Assembly: GCF_000005825.2 (NCBI RefSeq)
Contig: NC_013791.2
Location: 186,001 to 250,000, forward strand
Length of the DNA: 64,000 nucleotides
From: Alkalihalophilus pseudofirmus OF4
GTDB taxonomy: Bacteria; Bacillota; Bacilli; Bacillales; Bacillaceae_D
Reading direction: 5' to 3'
The position numbers were made by a program, and so were the translations under genes. Every line of letters begins with the position of its first letter. The stretch's first letter is position 1. Below the pieces are notes generated by a model that saw only the letters and a list, made by a program, of their open reading frames with translations, did not search any database and was not told the origin of the DNA. This document shows, piece by piece, positions 33,690 to 44,219 of this stretch.

Positions 33690-35108
33690 ATGAAGAAGTT
33701 GATTAAAAACGGCACGGTTGTAACGGCATCTGAAACGTATGAAGCCGACCTTCTCATTGAAGACGGGAAGATTGCAGCGATCGGTTCAAATCTTTCGGCA
33801 AATGGGGCTGAAACAGTAGATGCTAAAGGATGTTATGTGTTTCCGGGCGGAATTGATCCGCACACGCATTTAGAAATGCCGTTTGGCGGCACTGTTTCAA
33901 AGGATGACTTTGAATCTGGCACAATTGCTGCAGCTTACGGCGGAACGACGACAGTCATCGATTTTTGCTTGACGAAAAAGGGAGAGCCAATGCAGTCCTC
34001 CATTGATGAATGGCACGCAAAATCCAAGGACAAAGCAGTGATTGATTACGGTTTCCATTTAATGATTGGTGAAATAAATGATGACGTATTACAAGAGATC
34101 CCGAGAGTGATTTCTGATGAGGGAATCACTTCATTCAAAGTCTTCATGGCTTATAAAAATGTCTTCCAAGCTGATGATGAAACACTTTTCAGAACGCTTG
34201 TTACGGCAAAAGAGCTGGGCGGTTTAGTCATGGTGCATGCTGAGAATGGGGATGTAATTGATTATTTAACGAAACAAGCGATTGAAAAAGGGCAGACAGA
34301 TCCTATTTATCATGCGCTGACCAGACCACCGGAAGTAGAAGGAGAAGCAACAGGCAGAGCTGCTCAATTAACGGGTCTTGCTGATTCGCAGCTGTATGTT
34401 GTGCATGTATCATGCAGCGACGCTGTCGAGAAAATCGCGGAAGCTAGACGTAAAGGCTTTGATGTGTGGGGCGAAACATGTCCACAATATTTAGTTCTCG
34501 ATCAAACGGCATTAGAGAAGCCTAATTTTGAAGGGGCGAAGTATGTGTGGTCACCGCCACTAAGAGAGAAGCACCACCAAGATGTGTTGTGGAATGCTCT
34601 GAAAAACGGGGACTTACAAACGCTCGGCTCAGATCAATGTTCGTTTGACTTTAAAGGACAAAAGGAACTAGGAAGAGGTGATTTTACAAAAATACCGAAT
34701 GGCGGTCCGATTATTGAAGACCGTGTAAGCATCCTCTATTCGGAGGGGGTAACAAAAGGGCGGATCTCGTTAAATCAATTTGTTGATATCACTTCTACTC
34801 GTATTGCTAAGTTATTTGGTCTCTATCCACAAAAGGGGACGATTGCGATCGGTGCGGACGCGGATCTTGTCTTGTTTGACCCAACGGTTGAGCGGACAAT
34901 TTCGGCTGATACCCATCATATGGCGGTCGATTATAATGCCTTTGAAGGAATGAAAGTAACAGGGGAAGCTGTTTCTGTCTTATCTAGAGGGGAGTTTGTT
35001 ATTCGAGATAAGCAATTTGTCGGATCTCCTGGTACCGGAAAATATGTGAAGAGAGCTAAATACGGTCAAACACTGACCGCTAATGCAGATGAAGTGATAT
35101 CTAAATAA
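33690..35108 (+). CDS. pydB: Dihydropyrimidinase (hydantoinase)
   Basis: Opens the dihydropyrimidine ring to N-carbamoyl-beta-alanine. The 472-aa amidohydrolase has the binuclear zinc ligands HTH in GGIDPHTHLEMPF, the carboxylated Lys in SFKVFMAYKN, His in VMVHAENGD and VVHVSCSDA, and Asp in LGSDQCSFD. The ATG follows AAAGGAGGA. It completes the dehydrogenase-dihydropyrimidinase-ureidopropionase set. Confidence 0.93.
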   Translation: MKKLIKNGTVVTASETYEADLLIEDGKIAAIGSNLSANGAETVDAKGCYVFPGGIDPHTHLEMPFGGTVSKDDFESGTIAAAYGGTTTVIDFCLTKKGEPMQSSIDEWHAKSKDKAVIDYGFHLMIGEINDDVLQEIPRVISDEGITSFKVFMAYKNVFQADDETLFRTLVTAKELGGLVMVHAENGDVIDYLTKQAIEKGQTDPIYHALTRPPEVEGEATGRAAQLTGLADSQLYVVHVSCSDAVEKIAEARRKGFDVWGETCPQYLVLDQTALEKPNFEGAKYVWSPPLREKHHQDVLWNALKNGDLQTLGSDQCSFDFKGQKELGRGDFTKIPNGGPIIEDRVSILYSEGVTKGRISLNQFVDITSTRIAKLFGLYPQKGTIAIGADADLVLFDPTVERTISADTHHMAVDYNAFEGMKVTGEAVSVLSRGEFVIRDKQFVGSPGTGKYVKRAKYGQTLTANADEVISK

Positions 35109-35303
35109 CAAATGAAAAGCGAGCTGCCGCCAGAAGCATTCTATATAGAGAAGCTATAGAGAAGCTGGGAGAGGGAAGCCAGTCACGCATGAACCTTTCT
35201 AAAATGATCGTCCATTTATCATAAAATCAACCTATCTGATAATGGCGCGGTTTAACAAAAGTATGATTGCTAGGTTACTAGCACATAAGAGGGGGATCAC
35301 GTG

Positions 35304-36773
35304 ATGAAGAAAAACTCAAGTTATTTAAAGTCTCCTGACCTGCTTCCGATAACGCATGGCGACCGAAAGATCAGTACATTAGGTTTCGCTATTATCTGGG
35401 TAGGTATGGCGGTTGTCTTAGCAGCATTTGCAATTGGTGGAGAAGGTGTTCAATCTTTGCCTCTTGGAATGGTTATTTTAGCCACCATCATAGGATCAAT
35501 TGCTATTGGACTATGTATGACACTAACCGGTGATATCGGTGTGGAACATGGATTATCATTTCCGGTCTACATGAGGGCACCCTTTGGGACGATAGGCACT
35601 CATATTCCATCTCTTATACGAGGATTTGTGGCCTCATGTTGGTTTGGGATTAACACCTACTTTGGTGCAACGGCCATGAATGGAATCTTGTTTGTTTTAA
35701 CCGGCTTTGATAACTGGTTTGTTTGTTTCTTATTCTTTGCTACGATTCAGGTCATCAATACAGCCCTTGGAATTAAAGCAGTAGAACGTTTTGCAGATCT
35801 TGCAGCACCGATCATTATTATTATATCTGCATGGATGTACACTACCTTATCAGACCAGGCTTTGGCTGCAGGGCGTGACGTGTGGAGCTGGATTGAAAGT
35901 CCGGTAACAGGCGGAGCAGCTGTTACAGCTTTTGCCATTGTTATCATGAGTAACATGGGCTTTTGGGGGACGCTTGCGGCAGATATGCCATCTATTTCAA
36001 GATTTATTAAAGCGCCAAAACTTGAGAGAAATTGGTTTAAACGCAACAAAGGACAAATTGTGGGCAGCTTAATCACACTGCCAATTGTCCAGACGTTTAT
36101 GGTAGTGATTGGTGCGGTGTCCTTCATCGCCGTATCCAATTATGATCCGGTAATCGCTCTTCAAGAAGCGGCAAGCGGTATCGTTCTTGGTGTCCTTCTC
36201 TTAATGATTGTCTTTGCTCAATGGTCTACGAATATATCTGCAAACCTTGTTCCTGCAGCAACGATTTTCTCAAATGTCGGAGGCCCTAAGCTTCCATTCT
36301 GGACAGGAGTAGTAGTAGCCGGTTTAATCGGCGTGCTTGTACAGCCATGGAGTTTATTTGGGATTATTATTCCGGCGCTCCTTATAGTAGGAGGCATCTT
36401 ATCGGCGATCGTTGGAATATTAGTAGCAGATTATTATTTCATTCGTAAGCGCCGTGTAAATGTAGTTGATCTTTATAAAGAGGATGGTCAATATCACTAC
36501 TGGAAGGGTCTGAATCTTGCTGGACTAATTGCCTGGGTTCTTGGCGGAGGTGCAGCATACTTCATTCAAACGTATTCTTTTGCTGTTGGTTTTGTTGTCG
36601 GAGCTGCCGTGTATTATGTTCTTGCGAAGTACTGGTGGTTTGAAAAATATCAGCAGGCCGAGCTGAACGATCCGAGTGATGAGAAGTATTTAGGGATCAC
36701 GGTTGGAAGAGATTGGATTATAGAGGATGATGATGAGAAAGAACAAACAGCCAAAACAGCACAAAATGCATAG
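35304..36773 (+). CDS. NCS1-family uracil/allantoin-type permease
   Basis: 489-aa transporter with 12 hydrophobic segments. NCS1 landmarks include LPITHGDRKIST at the N-terminus, VYMRAPFGTIGTHIPSLIRG and CWFGINTYFGATAMN. Position between the catabolic enzymes and the pucR gene suggests uptake of uracil, thymine or a hydantoin. ATG 35304 is chosen, with GAGGGGGA upstream; GTG 35301 is also possible. About 195 bp separate it from dihydropyrimidinase, so it may have its own promoter. Confidence 0.88.
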   Translation: MKKNSSYLKSPDLLPITHGDRKISTLGFAIIWVGMAVVLAAFAIGGEGVQSLPLGMVILATIIGSIAIGLCMTLTGDIGVEHGLSFPVYMRAPFGTIGTHIPSLIRGFVASCWFGINTYFGATAMNGILFVLTGFDNWFVCFLFFATIQVINTALGIKAVERFADLAAPIIIIISAWMYTTLSDQALAAGRDVWSWIESPVTGGAAVTAFAIVIMSNMGFWGTLAADMPSISRFIKAPKLERNWFKRNKGQIVGSLITLPIVQTFMVVIGAVSFIAVSNYDPVIALQEAASGIVLGVLLLMIVFAQWSTNISANLVPAATIFSNVGGPKLPFWTGVVVAGLIGVLVQPWSLFGIIIPALLIVGGILSAIVGILVADYYFIRKRRVNVVDLYKEDGQYHYWKGLNLAGLIAWVLGGGAAYFIQTYSFAVGFVVGAAVYYVLAKYWWFEKYQQAELNDPSDEKYLGITVGRDWIIEDDDEKEQTAKTAQNA

Positions 36774-36787
36774 AGAGGGGACCATTT

Positions 36788-37024
36788 ATGTCTGACTACC
36801 AAGAATACTTGGCCGAGAGGGATGAAATCGATTATTTGATCCAGCAAGGCTATGTAATTAAAGGAGTTACAGAAAATCTAAGCGGCGCTTTTGTAGAGTT
36901 TGAACTGCCTGCCCAAAGTATGAGCCGCGGTCAGCAGCAATATGAACGTCTTCATATTAAGACAGCGGATGCGAGAAAATACTTTTCTGTTCTCCTATTA
37001 AAGCAAGCTCAAAAAACCGGTTAA
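36788..37024 (+). CDS. Small protein of unknown function in the pyrimidine-degradation cluster
   Basis: 78-aa acidic-to-neutral protein starting 14 nt after the permease gene with AGAGAGGGG upstream, so it is very likely co-transcribed. It begins MSDYQEYLAERDEIDYLIQQ and contains GVTENLSGAFVEFELP. It has no Cys, signal or membrane segment. I do not recognise the family. A strong terminator follows, making it the last gene of that transcript. Confidence 0.75.
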   Translation: MSDYQEYLAERDEIDYLIQQGYVIKGVTENLSGAFVEFELPAQSMSRGQQQYERLHIKTADARKYFSVLLLKQAQKTG

Positions 37025-37029
37025 ATAGC

Positions 37030-37071
37030 AAGCTGTACTGAGATCACTCGTCTTAGTACAGCTTTTTTATT
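37030..37071 (+). terminator. Terminator after the small protein gene
   Basis: AAGCTGTACT (37030-37039) pairs with AGTACAGCTT (37055-37064), followed by TTTTATTT. Confidence 0.82.
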
Positions 37072-37207
37072 TAGGGAGGTTTTCTTACATATCATTTTTA
37101 GAGTGAGGCAGGAGATAGTGGACGAGTTATAGAAGTAAGTACAACCTAGATTAATAACGTAATGTTTACTGATTTCTCTACTCTTTAGAAGAGGTGATAT
37201 TTAGATA

Positions 37208-38815
37208 ATGAAATCGTATATATCAATTGAAGAGATTGTGAAACGGAAGCATTTTGACCATATTGAAGTGGTGGCGGGGGCTTTAGGGCTTGATCGTTTA
37301 GTCAAGTGGGTCCACGTAGTAGAAGTCGTACAAATTAAAAACCTTTTAAGAGGTCATGAATTAATTTTAACAACAGGACTCGGCTTTAAAGATGATCCCT
37401 CTTTATTTGTGCAATTTGTTAAACAATTGATTGATTGCGAAGCTGCAGGTCTATGTATTGAAATCGGCACAAATACATCCACGATCCCTCCAGATGTTAT
37501 TGAAATAGCAAATACTCACCAATTTCCTATCATTGTATTTAATCAAGAAGTTCCTTTCGTAGAAATTACACAAGATATCCATTCAACGCTTATCAATAAA
37601 CAATACCAAGTCATATCAGATCTTGAACATTACTCTCAGCAATTAAATAAGAAGCTCTTAGAAATAAGCGAATATGATGAGATTTTAACATTTTGTCAAA
37701 TGTACTTAGATGTACAAGTCGTAGCAAGGTTTAATGAGAAAGACCTTAAATTCTATCCTGAACCTCCTAAAGGAAGGAGGAAACAGCTGTATAAATTAGC
37801 AGAAGAGGCTGCTATGGATAAACAGTCCAAAGTAGCAAAACAACCGGTCATGTTACTAGGAAATCAATATGCAGAAGTAATGATTATTTCAAAAGACCGT
37901 GATTTAACGGAATATGATTTTTTAATTTTAGACAGAACCGTAACAGCCCTAGCTCAACAGCTCCTTAGAACGATGTATGTGGAAGAAAGAAAAAATGCCG
38001 AGGAGTCACAGTGGATGTTAGATTGGCTGGAAGGCTCACATAGAGAGGCCGTCATTGATGAACATCTCGCTTCCCTTGAACCAGGCTTAAAGCTTAACGG
38101 GGCAGTGGTGTGTGTGTGTAAATACCAGCCGGCAAGGCATGGTGCAGATACCGATTGCACCTATTTAAAATTATGGATCCGTACCGTTTTTGAGCAGTAT
38201 GGCTTTCATTTATTTACGATTGATGTCAGGCAGGACCTAGTATTGATTTTAGGGAATAAAAGGGCTGGTGATGATTGGAAAGAACGAGCCAAAGAAGCGT
38301 TTGAGCGAGTTAGAGCACAAGAAGGCACAGGTGGGAAAAGTGTTTCTTCCTACAGATTTGGGGTGGGAAAATACATTTATCAGCTTGAGGATGTAAATGT
38401 TAGCTACAAAACAGCAAGGGAAGCGCTGCTGCTTACTAATAGAGCACATCATAAAGAGATGAGCATGTTTTATGATGACCTTCATTTATACCGTATCTTA
38501 TCGGTCATTCACCAGCATGCAAACCTTGATGAAATCGTTAGTGATTACTTAGCGCCGGTCATTGAATATGATAAGCGATATAATGGACAATTGCTTGAAA
38601 CGCTAAAAGCCTATTTAACATGCAGCGGGTCTAAGCAAGAGACAGCTAAACGATTATTTATTGTACGCCAAACGTTATATCATCGGATTGAAAAGCTCGA
38701 AAAGCTTCTTGGATCTGACTTTATGGAAGCGGAGAAAAGGCTGGCACTTGAATTTATGCTTCTTGCAAAAGATTATTTAAATGTTGAAGAACAGCTGCAA
38801 AAGCGGACAGTTTAA
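37208..38815 (+). CDS. pucR: PucR-family transcriptional regulator
   Basis: 535-aa regulator with an N-terminal purine-catabolism (PucR) sensor domain (about residues 1-130, including GLDRLVKWVHVVEVV and LRGHELILTTGLGF), a central GAF-like region and a C-terminal HTH_30 (about 465-520: GSKQETAKRLFIVRQTLYHRI). It is flanked on both sides by pyrimidine-catabolic genes. It therefore probably senses a pathway intermediate and controls both segments. The effector is not known. Confidence 0.87.
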   Translation: MKSYISIEEIVKRKHFDHIEVVAGALGLDRLVKWVHVVEVVQIKNLLRGHELILTTGLGFKDDPSLFVQFVKQLIDCEAAGLCIEIGTNTSTIPPDVIEIANTHQFPIIVFNQEVPFVEITQDIHSTLINKQYQVISDLEHYSQQLNKKLLEISEYDEILTFCQMYLDVQVVARFNEKDLKFYPEPPKGRRKQLYKLAEEAAMDKQSKVAKQPVMLLGNQYAEVMIISKDRDLTEYDFLILDRTVTALAQQLLRTMYVEERKNAEESQWMLDWLEGSHREAVIDEHLASLEPGLKLNGAVVCVCKYQPARHGADTDCTYLKLWIRTVFEQYGFHLFTIDVRQDLVLILGNKRAGDDWKERAKEAFERVRAQEGTGGKSVSSYRFGVGKYIYQLEDVNVSYKTAREALLLTNRAHHKEMSMFYDDLHLYRILSVIHQHANLDEIVSDYLAPVIEYDKRYNGQLLETLKAYLTCSGSKQETAKRLFIVRQTLYHRIEKLEKLLGSDFMEAEKRLALEFMLLAKDYLNVEEQLQKRTV

Positions 38816-38828
38816 TCACTTTTATTTG

Positions 38829-38857
38829 CACTCCTTAAATGGGGTGTATTTTTTATT
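38829..38857 (+). terminator. Terminator after pucR
   Basis: GCACTCC-ttaaat-GGGGTGT (one T.G pair) is followed by ATTTTTTATTT. Confidence 0.65.
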
Positions 38858-38994
38858 TGGCTGATGATCATTATGTGGAAAAATTTATGGTGCTTATTTG
38901 ACACAATGTCTAATGCAACCTCGCGCCTTATAACAGATAATAGAAGCATGGATCGAATAGTGTGAAAATTAAAACGATTGAGGGGGAGACAGGC

Positions 38995-40458
38995 ATGGCT
39001 GTACTAAAAAAATCAACTGAGCTTAAAAACTATATTAATGGTGAATGGGTTGCATCAAATGGGAAAGACACTCTTGAGGTGCCAAATCCAGCGACAGGTG
39101 AAATTCTTGCTTCTGTACCCATCTCGACAAAAGAAGATGTGGATCAAGCAGTAAAGGCAGCTAATGAAGCATTCAAAAAATGGAAAAACGTTCCTGTTCC
39201 AAAGAGAGCGAGAATCTTATTCAAATACCATACGCTTTTAACTGATCAGCATGAAGAGCTTGCAAAGCTGATTGTACAAGAAAATGGGAAAGCATTTAAA
39301 GAGGCATACGGAGAAGTTCAGCGCGGGATCGAATGTGTAGAGTTTGCCTCTGGGGCGCCAACATTAATAATGGGTGAAACCCTCTCAGGAATCGCTGAAG
39401 AAATTGATTCAGAAATGTTTCGTTACCCGCTAGGAGTAGTAGGAGGTATCACGCCATTTAACTTCCCTATGATGGTGCCATTATGGATGTTCCCGCTGGC
39501 TATTGCTTGTGGTAACACTTTCGTATTAAAGCCGTCTGAGAGAACGCCATTACTCGCAAATAGATTAGTAGAGCTTTTTACAGAAGCTGGGGCGCCAAAA
39601 GGGGTATTAAATGTGGTACACGGGGCTCATGATGTCGTAAATGGTTTACTAGATCATGAAGATGTAAAAGCCATTTCTTTTGTAGGGTCACAGCCGGTTG
39701 CTAAGTATGTCTATCAGCGTGCCGCAGCCGAAGGAAAACGTGTTCAAGCTCTATCTGGAGCGAAAAACCATCATATCGTGATGCCTGATGCAGATATGGA
39801 AAAAGCAGCTCAGCATATTATCAGCTCGACATTTGGAAGCGCAGGGCAACGCTGTATGGCTTGTAGTGCGGTTGTCGTAGTCGGCGATAATGATAAATTT
39901 GTGAGCCTGTTAAAGAAAAAAGCAGATGAGTTGACGATTGGAAGCGGCCTTGAAGAGGATGTACTTTTAACACCAGTTATTCGTGATTCTCATCGTGAGA
40001 AAGTGCTTGGCTATATCCATAAAGGGGTAGAAGAAGGCGCCTCTTTAATCCGCGATGGACGTAAGGAAATGGATGAAATAAAAGAAGGAACATTTTTAGG
40101 GCCGACGATCTTTGATCACGTCACGCCGGATATGACAATTGCAAAAGAAGAAATTTTTGCACCGGTTTTAAGTCTCCTTCGTGCAGAAGATCTTGATGGA
40201 GGACTTGAATATATCCGCAAATCCCGCTATGGAAACGGGGCAACTCTTTATTCCAAAGATGCGGCATCAGTAAGAAAGTTCCGTGAAGAGGCAGATGCAG
40301 GTATGCTCGGAATTAATGTAGGGGTACCAGCAACGATGGCCTTCTTCCCATTCTCAGGCTGGAAAGATTCATTCTATGGTGATTTGCATGTAAACGGAAA
40401 AGATGGAGTGAACTTCTTCACACGTAAGAAGATGATCACGTCACGTTTTGACTTTTAA
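38995..40458 (+). CDS. mmsA: CoA-acylating methylmalonate/malonate-semialdehyde dehydrogenase
   Basis: NAD- and CoA-dependent aldehyde dehydrogenase (487 aa) that would convert malonate semialdehyde from beta-alanine to acetyl-CoA, and methylmalonate semialdehyde from thymine to propionyl-CoA. The catalytic Cys is in [19 protein letters not shown]-site elements include [16 protein letters not shown] and [16 protein letters not shown] 38995 follows GAGGGGGAG; an upstream GTG in frame lies before the ribosome site. It is paired with the aminotransferase gene 32 nt downstream. Confidence 0.9.
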   Translation: MAVLKKSTELKNYINGEWVASNGKDTLEVPNPATGEILASVPISTKEDVDQAVKAANEAFKKWKNVPVPKRARILFKYHTLLTDQHEELAKLIVQENGKAFKEAYGEVQRGIECVEFASGAPTLIMGETLSGIAEEIDSEMFRYPLGVVGGITPFNFPMMVPLWMFPLAIACGNTFVLKPSERTPLLANRLVELFTEAGAPKGVLNVVHGAHDVVNGLLDHEDVKAISFVGSQPVAKYVYQRAAAEGKRVQALSGAKNHHIVMPDADMEKAAQHIISSTFGSAGQRCMACSAVVVVGDNDKFVSLLKKKADELTIGSGLEEDVLLTPVIRDSHREKVLGYIHKGVEEGASLIRDGRKEMDEIKEGTFLGPTIFDHVTPDMTIAKEEIFAPVLSLLRAEDLDGGLEYIRKSRYGNGATLYSKDAASVRKFREEADAGMLGINVGVPATMAFFPFSGWKDSFYGDLHVNGKDGVNFFTRKKMITSRFDF

Positions 40459-40490
40459 TTGATGAACTAAAATAGGAAGGGGGAGGTCAC

Positions 40491-41846
40491 TTGGAGAAGA
40501 CGAACCAAAAGTTGGATATGAAAGCAGCTGATGAGAAGTACCTTTGGCATTCCATGAAGCCTTATAACCCTAACGCTACGATGGTAGTGAAAAAAGCAAA
40601 TGGAGCATGGGTGACAGATAGTGATGGCAATCAGTATCTAGATGGGATGGCTGGTTTATGGTGTGTAAATGTCGGCTACGGGCGTACAGAGCTTGCTGAA
40701 GCTGCTTATGAGCAATTAAAAGAACTCGCTTATTTTCCATTAACTCAGAGTCATGAACCCGCTATTAAACTAGGTGAAAAGTTAAATGAAATGCTTGGCG
40801 ATGATTATGTCATTTTCTTTTCCAATAGTGGTTCAGAAGCAAATGAAGTAGCTTTTAAAATTGCTAGACAGTATCATCAGCAGCGCGGTGAAGGCTCGAG
40901 ATATAAATTTATCTCTAGATACCGCGCCTATCACGGCAACTCGATGGGGGCACTAGCTGCAACAGGCCAGGCACAGCGCAAGTATAAGTATGAACCGTTA
41001 GCGCCTGGTTTCATACATGTTCCTCCTCCTGACATGTACAGAAGGCCTGAAAATGAAACAGCTGAGCCGCGTTCTTTAACGTCTGTAAGTGATATAGAGC
41101 AGGCAATGACGTGGGAATTAAGTGAAACCGTAGCGGCTGTTATTATGGAACCAATTATCACGGGCGGAGGAGTATTAGTTCCCCCTGAAAATTATATGAA
41201 AGGTGTGAAGGAGGCTTGTGAAGCTCACGGAGCCCTTCTTATCTCAGATGAAGTCATCTGCGGTTTCGGACGCACAGGAAAGCCGTTTGGGTTCCAGCAT
41301 TACGGGGTGCAGCCGGATATTGTTACAATGGCTAAAGGAATCACAAGTGCCTATTTACCGCTGTCAGCAACAGCGGTGAAGCGAGAAATTTATGAAGCAT
41401 TTAAAGGCACAGAAGAGTACGAATACCTAAGGCACGTAAACACGTTTGGCGGCAGTCCTGCGTCATGTGCACTCGCTCTAAAGAATTTAGAGATTATGGA
41501 TAAAGAAAAATTATTCGATCGTTCAGCTGAGCTCGGTAATCAGATGAGAGCGGATCTTCAAACGTTACTGCAAACTAACCCATATGTCGGTGATGTCAGA
41601 GGCAAAGGGTTGCTAATTGGTATTGAATTAGTAAAAGACAAGAGTACTAAAGAACCTCTTGATGTACAATTAGTCAACCAGGTGATTGGAACCTGCAAAG
41701 ATAAAGGCCTCATCGTAGGGAAGAATGGAGCAACTGTAGCAGGATTCAATAATGTTCTCACGCTCTCGCCTCCATTATCCATCGAAACAGAAGATATCCG
41801 TTTTATTATTGAAACGGTTAAAGATGCATTAAACGGATTAAATTAA
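40491..41846 (+). CDS. pydD: Class III omega-aminotransferase (beta-alanine:pyruvate type)
   Basis: PLP enzyme of 451 aa that would transaminate beta-alanine to malonate semialdehyde. The start is TTG 40491 after GGGGGAGG. Class III signatures are LISDEVICGFGRTGKPFG (Asp contacting PLP) and PDIVTMAKGITSAYLPLSA (the PLP lysine). Substrate is inferred from its place between the pathway genes; beta-aminoisobutyrate is equally likely. A terminator follows. Confidence 0.87.
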   Translation: MEKTNQKLDMKAADEKYLWHSMKPYNPNATMVVKKANGAWVTDSDGNQYLDGMAGLWCVNVGYGRTELAEAAYEQLKELAYFPLTQSHEPAIKLGEKLNEMLGDDYVIFFSNSGSEANEVAFKIARQYHQQRGEGSRYKFISRYRAYHGNSMGALAATGQAQRKYKYEPLAPGFIHVPPPDMYRRPENETAEPRSLTSVSDIEQAMTWELSETVAAVIMEPIITGGGVLVPPENYMKGVKEACEAHGALLISDEVICGFGRTGKPFGFQHYGVQPDIVTMAKGITSAYLPLSATAVKREIYEAFKGTEEYEYLRHVNTFGGSPASCALALKNLEIMDKEKLFDRSAELGNQMRADLQTLLQTNPYVGDVRGKGLLIGIELVKDKSTKEPLDVQLVNQVIGTCKDKGLIVGKNGATVAGFNNVLTLSPPLSIETEDIRFIIETVKDALNGLN

Positions 41847-41863
41847 CCTAAATAAAAGGACAA

Positions 41864-41905
41864 AAGAAACGAGAGGTCACTCGATAGACCTCTCGTTTCT
41901 TTATT
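41864..41905 (+). terminator. Terminator after the aminotransferase gene
   Basis: GAAACGAGAGGT (41866-41877) pairs perfectly with ACCTCTCGTTTC (41888-41899), followed by TTTATTT. Confidence 0.87.
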
Positions 41906-41994
41906 TGGTATTAATATCCATAATTTGTTGTGTTCAGGCAGCACATTTATCTTATATAATAAAAATATAGACAGATTCATGGAGAATGGTTGTG

Positions 41995-44084
41995 ATGATC
42001 GTGCCGGAGCCAAAAGATCTAGTAAAAGATGAACTCTTTCTCTCGTGGTTTTACCAAACGAGTGATAGTGTGTTTATTTGCAGAAATACAGATAAAGAGA
42101 TCCTGCTAACCGCATACAACCAGCCAGCAGAAAAATGGGTAGCCGAATTTTTCATGCATGGTAAGAATGGCTTTGTATGTAAGGAAAATGAGTTTGAGCG
42201 CACGTGTAAAAATGCATTTAAAACTCTGAAAAAAGTGTCTTTTTCGTTTTCTCTTGAAGATAAAGGGATTTTAACGGTAAGCTGCAGCCCTGTTTATGTA
42301 GAAGAGATAAAAGAATGGGTCGTTTTAATTGTTGGGAAAAATAAGCAGAATTTAATCGGCTCCTATAATGCTTCCTTGCTCACTTACTTATCAAATACGG
42401 AAGATGCGGTATTAGTTCGTGATGTTAACGGAACAATCACATTTGTAAACATTGCTTTTACGGACATGTTTGGCTGGAAAAGTGAAGAAGTGTTAGGGAA
42501 AAAAGTATTTGAAATTAATATTCTTCCTGTCTCTTTAATTGAAGAATCCTCTAGAATTAACGAAATGTCTTTGAGGGGCTCGAGCTATTCCCATATTACT
42601 ACTCAAAGATTAAGAAGAGGCGGAGAATTATTTGATGTCTCCATTACGTATTCCTACGTGACAGATGTAGACGGGGAAATTGTTGGTTCATTAAGTGTCT
42701 TTCGTGATATGTCTGAACAAAAAAAGATTGAATCCCTGCTGCGGGAAAGCGAAGAGAGATATCGAAAGCTAGTCGACCTTTGTCCTTTGCCGATTTTTGT
42801 TCATCAAGAGGGGACGGTTCAATATGTGAATCATGCGGCCCTTACCTTAATGGGGACGGATGATGAATCCAAATTAATAGGCAAATCCATCTATTCGTTT
42901 GCTAACATGGAGCATCATGCTGAAATAAAAAAACGCTCTACAGATGTACACCAGGAACCGGTTCAAGGTAAAAGTGAATACACTATTAAAACGTTAGATC
43001 AACAATATAAAATTATCGAGGCAATGGTTACGTCAATAAGCATAAGAGATAACAAGGTGAATCTTGTGCTGTTAAATGATGTAACAGAAAAGAAAAGGCA
43101 GGAGGAAGCATTGCGTGAAAGTGAAAAACGCTATCGCTTAATTGCTGATAATTCCTATGATCTTATTTCGATTATAGACCGCAATGGGGTTGGAAAGTAT
43201 ATCTCGCCATCTCATGAAAGGCTGCTTGGCTATAAAGAAAGTGAGCTGATAGGAGATACAGCAACCTTGAGAATCCATCCTAATGACAGGGATCATACTT
43301 ATGAAACCTTTCAAAGGGTTTTGGAAACAAAAGAACAGCAACGAATGGAGTACCGTATGTATCGTAAGGATGGAAGCATCATTTGGATCGAATCCATTTT
43401 AAGGATGTTTGATGAAGGAGAACAATCAGACATCTTAATAGAAAGCCGTGACATTACCGAGCGGAAAGAAAATGAAAAAATGATTCGCAGGTTAGACAAG
43501 CTATCTGTAGTTGGACAGCTTGCAGCAGGAGTGGCTCACGAGATCCGAAATCCATTAACATCGATAAAAGGTTTTCTTCAATTATATCAAGAACAAAATG
43601 TCGAGAAAAAAGATAATCATTACTGGGAGATTATTTTTTCTGAATTAAATAGAATTGAAGAGATTATCAATGAGTTTATGGTCCTGAGGCCCATTTAAAT
43701 AATATTGAAATCGACGTCATCTATGTAGAGACAGAGCAGATGTCCATCTATGCAGTAGAAAATCAGTTAAAACAAGTATTCATCAATTTATTGCGTAACG
43801 CTATAGAAGCCATCAAGCCCCAAAAGGGCAAGATACGAATTAAAGTTGAAAGCTGCTATGGAGAGGAAAGGGTTAGATTTAGATTTATTGATAACGGTCC
43901 AGGCATTCCAAAAGATCGCCTAGCTCATTTAGGAACGCCTTTTTATACAACAAAAGAAAAGGGGATCGGGCTTGGGTTAACAATCAGTCAAAAGATTATC
44001 CATGAACATAAGGGTGATTTTAGGATTCGCAGCGGATACAACAGAGGGACTTTGATTGATATTATTTTGCCGCGCTATAACTAA
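41995..44084 (+). pseudogene. PAS-domain sensor histidine kinase, split by a short deletion
   Basis: The first frame (41995-43698) encodes several PAS domains (about residues 130-245, 255-365 and 375-490) and a HisKA phosphoacceptor region (LAAGVAHEIRNPLTSIKGF). It ends in a premature TAA after NEFMVL. The next frame, open from before 43683 to 44084, supplies the HATPase domain (VFINLLRNAIEA, FIDNGPGIPKDRL, GIGLGLTISQKII). The residues that normally link the two halves, about 20 codons starting after NEFMVL, are missing at about 43685. A small out-of-frame deletion is therefore likely. Layout resembles sporulation kinases (KinA/KinE type). No response regulator is adjacent. Confidence 0.8.
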
Positions 44085-44094
44085 ATATACAATT

Positions 44095-44128
44095 AAGGTA
44101 TTTGAGAAGTTCCTCAAATGCCTTTTTT
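44095..44128 (+). terminator. Terminator after the broken kinase
   Basis: AAGGTATTTGAG pairs with CTCAAATGCCTT (one wobble), followed by a T-run. Confidence 0.8.
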
Positions 44129-44182
44129 TATGGGGGGAATTCCACATTTTCTATATTCTCAGTTTATTTTTTGAACCTTTCA

Positions 44183-44198
44183 TATAAAACTATTTATA
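44183..44198. promoter_or_regulatory. Palindrome resembling a PlcR box upstream of the protease gene
   Basis: TATAAAACTATTTATA is a perfect 6-4-6 inverted repeat with the same spacing as the PlcR box TATGNANNNNTNCATA. A related 16-mer precedes the repeat-peptide gene at 45509. AT-rich DNA makes chance matches easy, so this is tentative. Confidence 0.3.
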
Positions 44199-44219
44199 TT
44201 ACTATATTTATTAAATGTG

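Noticed and set aside
43690-43700. Stop codon in the histidine kinase as a possible recoding site
   Set aside because: The stop is TAA, the downstream half is in a different frame, and linker residues are missing, so selenocysteine or read-through does not explain it.
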